A stretch of DNA of 64,000 bases from Acanthamoeba castellanii str. Neff (taxonomy: Eukaryota; Discosea; Longamoebia; Acanthamoebidae). The translations under genes and the position numbers were made by a program. The notes under the pieces are model-generated. The model was not told the DNA's origin. It saw nothing but the letters and a program-made list of their open reading frames with translations, and did not search any database. Shown here piece after piece: positions 62,967 to 64,000 of the stretch. Numbering within the stretch: the stretch's first letter is position 1; every line of letters starts with the position of its first letter. Location of the stretch: the NCBI RefSeq assembly GCF_000313135.1, contig NW_004457712.1, positions 772,829-836,828 of the forward strand, in the 5' to 3' direction.

Positions 62967-64000
62967 TCAGGCGGATGTGGCGGAGACAATTACAATCCCC
63001 TCGAGCTGGTCAGCTGCCGCTTCATTCTCCTTTACCTCTCCTACCTTGGCCTGGGCGATCTTGACCTCCACCTCCTCCTCCTCCTTGGTCTCGTCGCCCT
63101 TGGCTTCCTCGTTTTGATCGTCGTTGTCGTTGTGGTCATCGTCTGCAGCCTTCTTGTTCTTGCGTCTGGCGGCCTTCTCGTTCTTGATACGCTCCAGCTC
63201 GGCCTCGACGAACCGCGCCACGTTGTCGATCGCAGCCTGCGGGTCGAGCTTGTGTCGCAGCAGGAAGCCCTGCAGGCTCGCCATCGACAGCCGCTCCTCG
63301 GGCACCAGCTCCGCGAACCGCTGCGCCAGCTCGTCCACCTCCGCCAGGCGCCGCTTGCCGTCGTCTTCGTTCTTCTTATCGTCTTCGCTGTCGTCGCGTT
63401 CGTTCTTCTGGGCCTCCCACGGGTGGTAAAAGTAGGCGAACAGGCGGCGCACTTGGTCGCGGCGGGCCAGTCCCACGTAGATCGCCATGTCCACGCGGCC
63501 CGGCCGGGTGAGCGCCGGGTCGAGCAGCTCGCGGTGGTTGGTGGTCATCAGCACCAGCGAGCCCTCGAACGCCACGGCACCGTCGAGCGCGTTGAGCAGG
63601 CCGCTGAAGGTGACCTTGTTCTTGCTGTGCGACTGGTCGACGTTCTTCGTGCGCTGGATGAAGGCGGCGTCGATGTCCTCCAGCAGGAGGATGCTGCCCT
63701 TGGGCATCTTGCGCAGGAACTCCTGGAGCGAGTCGTCGTCGAGGCTCGCGCTGGCCAGGCTGCACACGCACAGGTTGAGGCCCAGCTCGCCAGCCAGAGC
63801 CGTGGCGAAGCTGCTCTTGCCGCAGCCGGGCTCGCCGTAGAGCATGTAGCCGCGCCGGTGCGGAATGCCGCGCCGCTTGTACCACTCGCCCATGGCCAGG
63901 AACTCGCGCACGTCGGCCACCAGCTCCTCGACCACGCCCTCCGGGAAGTGCACCGACGCGATGGCGCGCCTCTCGACAGCCATGAGTTTGCGCCAGCTGC
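62967..64000 (-). CDS. BCS1-like AAA ATPase, second copy, 5' part beyond window
   Basis: Partial paralogue of the gene at 29518-31107. From the right edge it reads KLMAVERRAIASVHFPEGVV, then the complete AAA core (GYMLYGEPGCGKSSFATALA; SILLLEDIDAAF; NHRELLDPALTRPGR), identical to the left copy except for a few substitutions (LQEFLRKM versus LQEFMRKM; ELAQRFAEL versus QLARQFAKL). The identity extends to the nucleotide level, including most third codon positions. The C-terminal tail diverges abruptly after AIDNV into a different Glu/Lys/Asp-rich sequence ending IVIVSATSA. The N domain and start lie outside the window. Same strand as the left copy. Confidence 0.9.
   Translation of the reverse strand, partial: SWRKLMAVERRAIASVHFPEGVVEELVADVREFLAMGEWYKRRGIPHRRGYMLYGEPGCGKSSFATALAGELGLNLCVCSLASASLDDDSLQEFLRKMPKGSILLLEDIDAAFIQRTKNVDQSHSKNKVTFSGLLNALDGAVAFEGSLVLMTTNHRELLDPALTRPGRVDMAIYVGLARRDQVRRLFAYFYHPWEAQKNERDDSEDDKKNEDDGKRRLAEVDELAQRFAELVPEERLSMASLQGFLLRHKLDPQAAIDNVARFVEAELERIKNEKAARRKNKKAADDDHNDNDDQNEEAKGDETKEEEEVEVKIAQAKVGEVKENEAAADQLEGIVIVSATSA

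Overview
This is nuclear DNA from a GC-rich, intron-dense, gene-dense eukaryote. The best match is a free-living amoebozoan, very probably Acanthamoeba. The evidence is many short introns (about 60-150 bp, GT...CAG, often with a GTACG/GTGCG donor), intergenic gaps of a few hundred bases, a gene with the architecture of an Acanthamoeba cyst-wall 'Leo' lectin, and amoebozoan-type families (cAMP-receptor-like GPCR, alpha-kinase, hybrid histidine kinase, F-box expansions, FERM proteins). No operon, rRNA, tRNA, CRISPR array or virus was seen. A 29-base N gap lies in one intron. All exon boundaries were read by eye, so outer coordinates are firmer than internal ones.

Layout. 1-5.2 kb: nucleoporin Nup93 (minus, runs off the left edge), divergent from prohibitin-1, then a two-HMG-box chromatin protein. 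5.5-7.2 kb: an F-box/Ras-like fusion ending in a CAAX-type tail. 7.3-13.4 kb: a secreted-protein block with a Leo-type lectin (minus), two Kazal-domain paralogues (plus) and a macrodomain gene (minus) between them; the three secreted genes share an upstream AAAAGGCGCC element. 13.5-17.8 kb: RNA polymerase II subunit RPB4, divergent from an Mdm31/32-like mitochondrial protein. 18.5-24.9 kb: a Mei2-like RNA-binding protein and ribosome-biogenesis factor RLP24. 25.2-31.1 kb: an ABCG transporter and a BCS1-like AAA ATPase. 31.5-38.2 kb: coilin and NOP14. 38.5-44.5 kb: a CAR-like GPCR, the CAAX protease Ste24 (minus), an Eco1-type zinc-finger protein lacking an acetyltransferase, and a small coiled-coil protein. 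44.6-47.9 kb: an F-box protein and a type II membrane protein. 48.0-57.0 kb: gamma-glutamyltransferase, divergent from a large LD-motif/FERM/LRR protein. 57.1-64 kb: a hybrid histidine kinase, a trypsin-like (apparently inactive) peptidase fused to an alpha-kinase, and a second, nearly identical BCS1-like gene cut by the right edge.

Functional themes. Much is housekeeping: nuclear pore, mitochondrial scaffold, nucleolus and Cajal body, ribosome assembly, RNA polymerase II. The lineage-specific part is signalling and surface proteins with uncommon domain fusions: F-box + Ras-like + CAAX; trypsin-like + alpha-kinase; LD motifs + FERM + RI-type LRRs. Several gene pairs are divergent across only 150-200 bp. 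Two of these bidirectional promoters (Nup93/prohibitin and Ste24/Eco1-like) contain an E2F-like TTTTGGCGCGAA.
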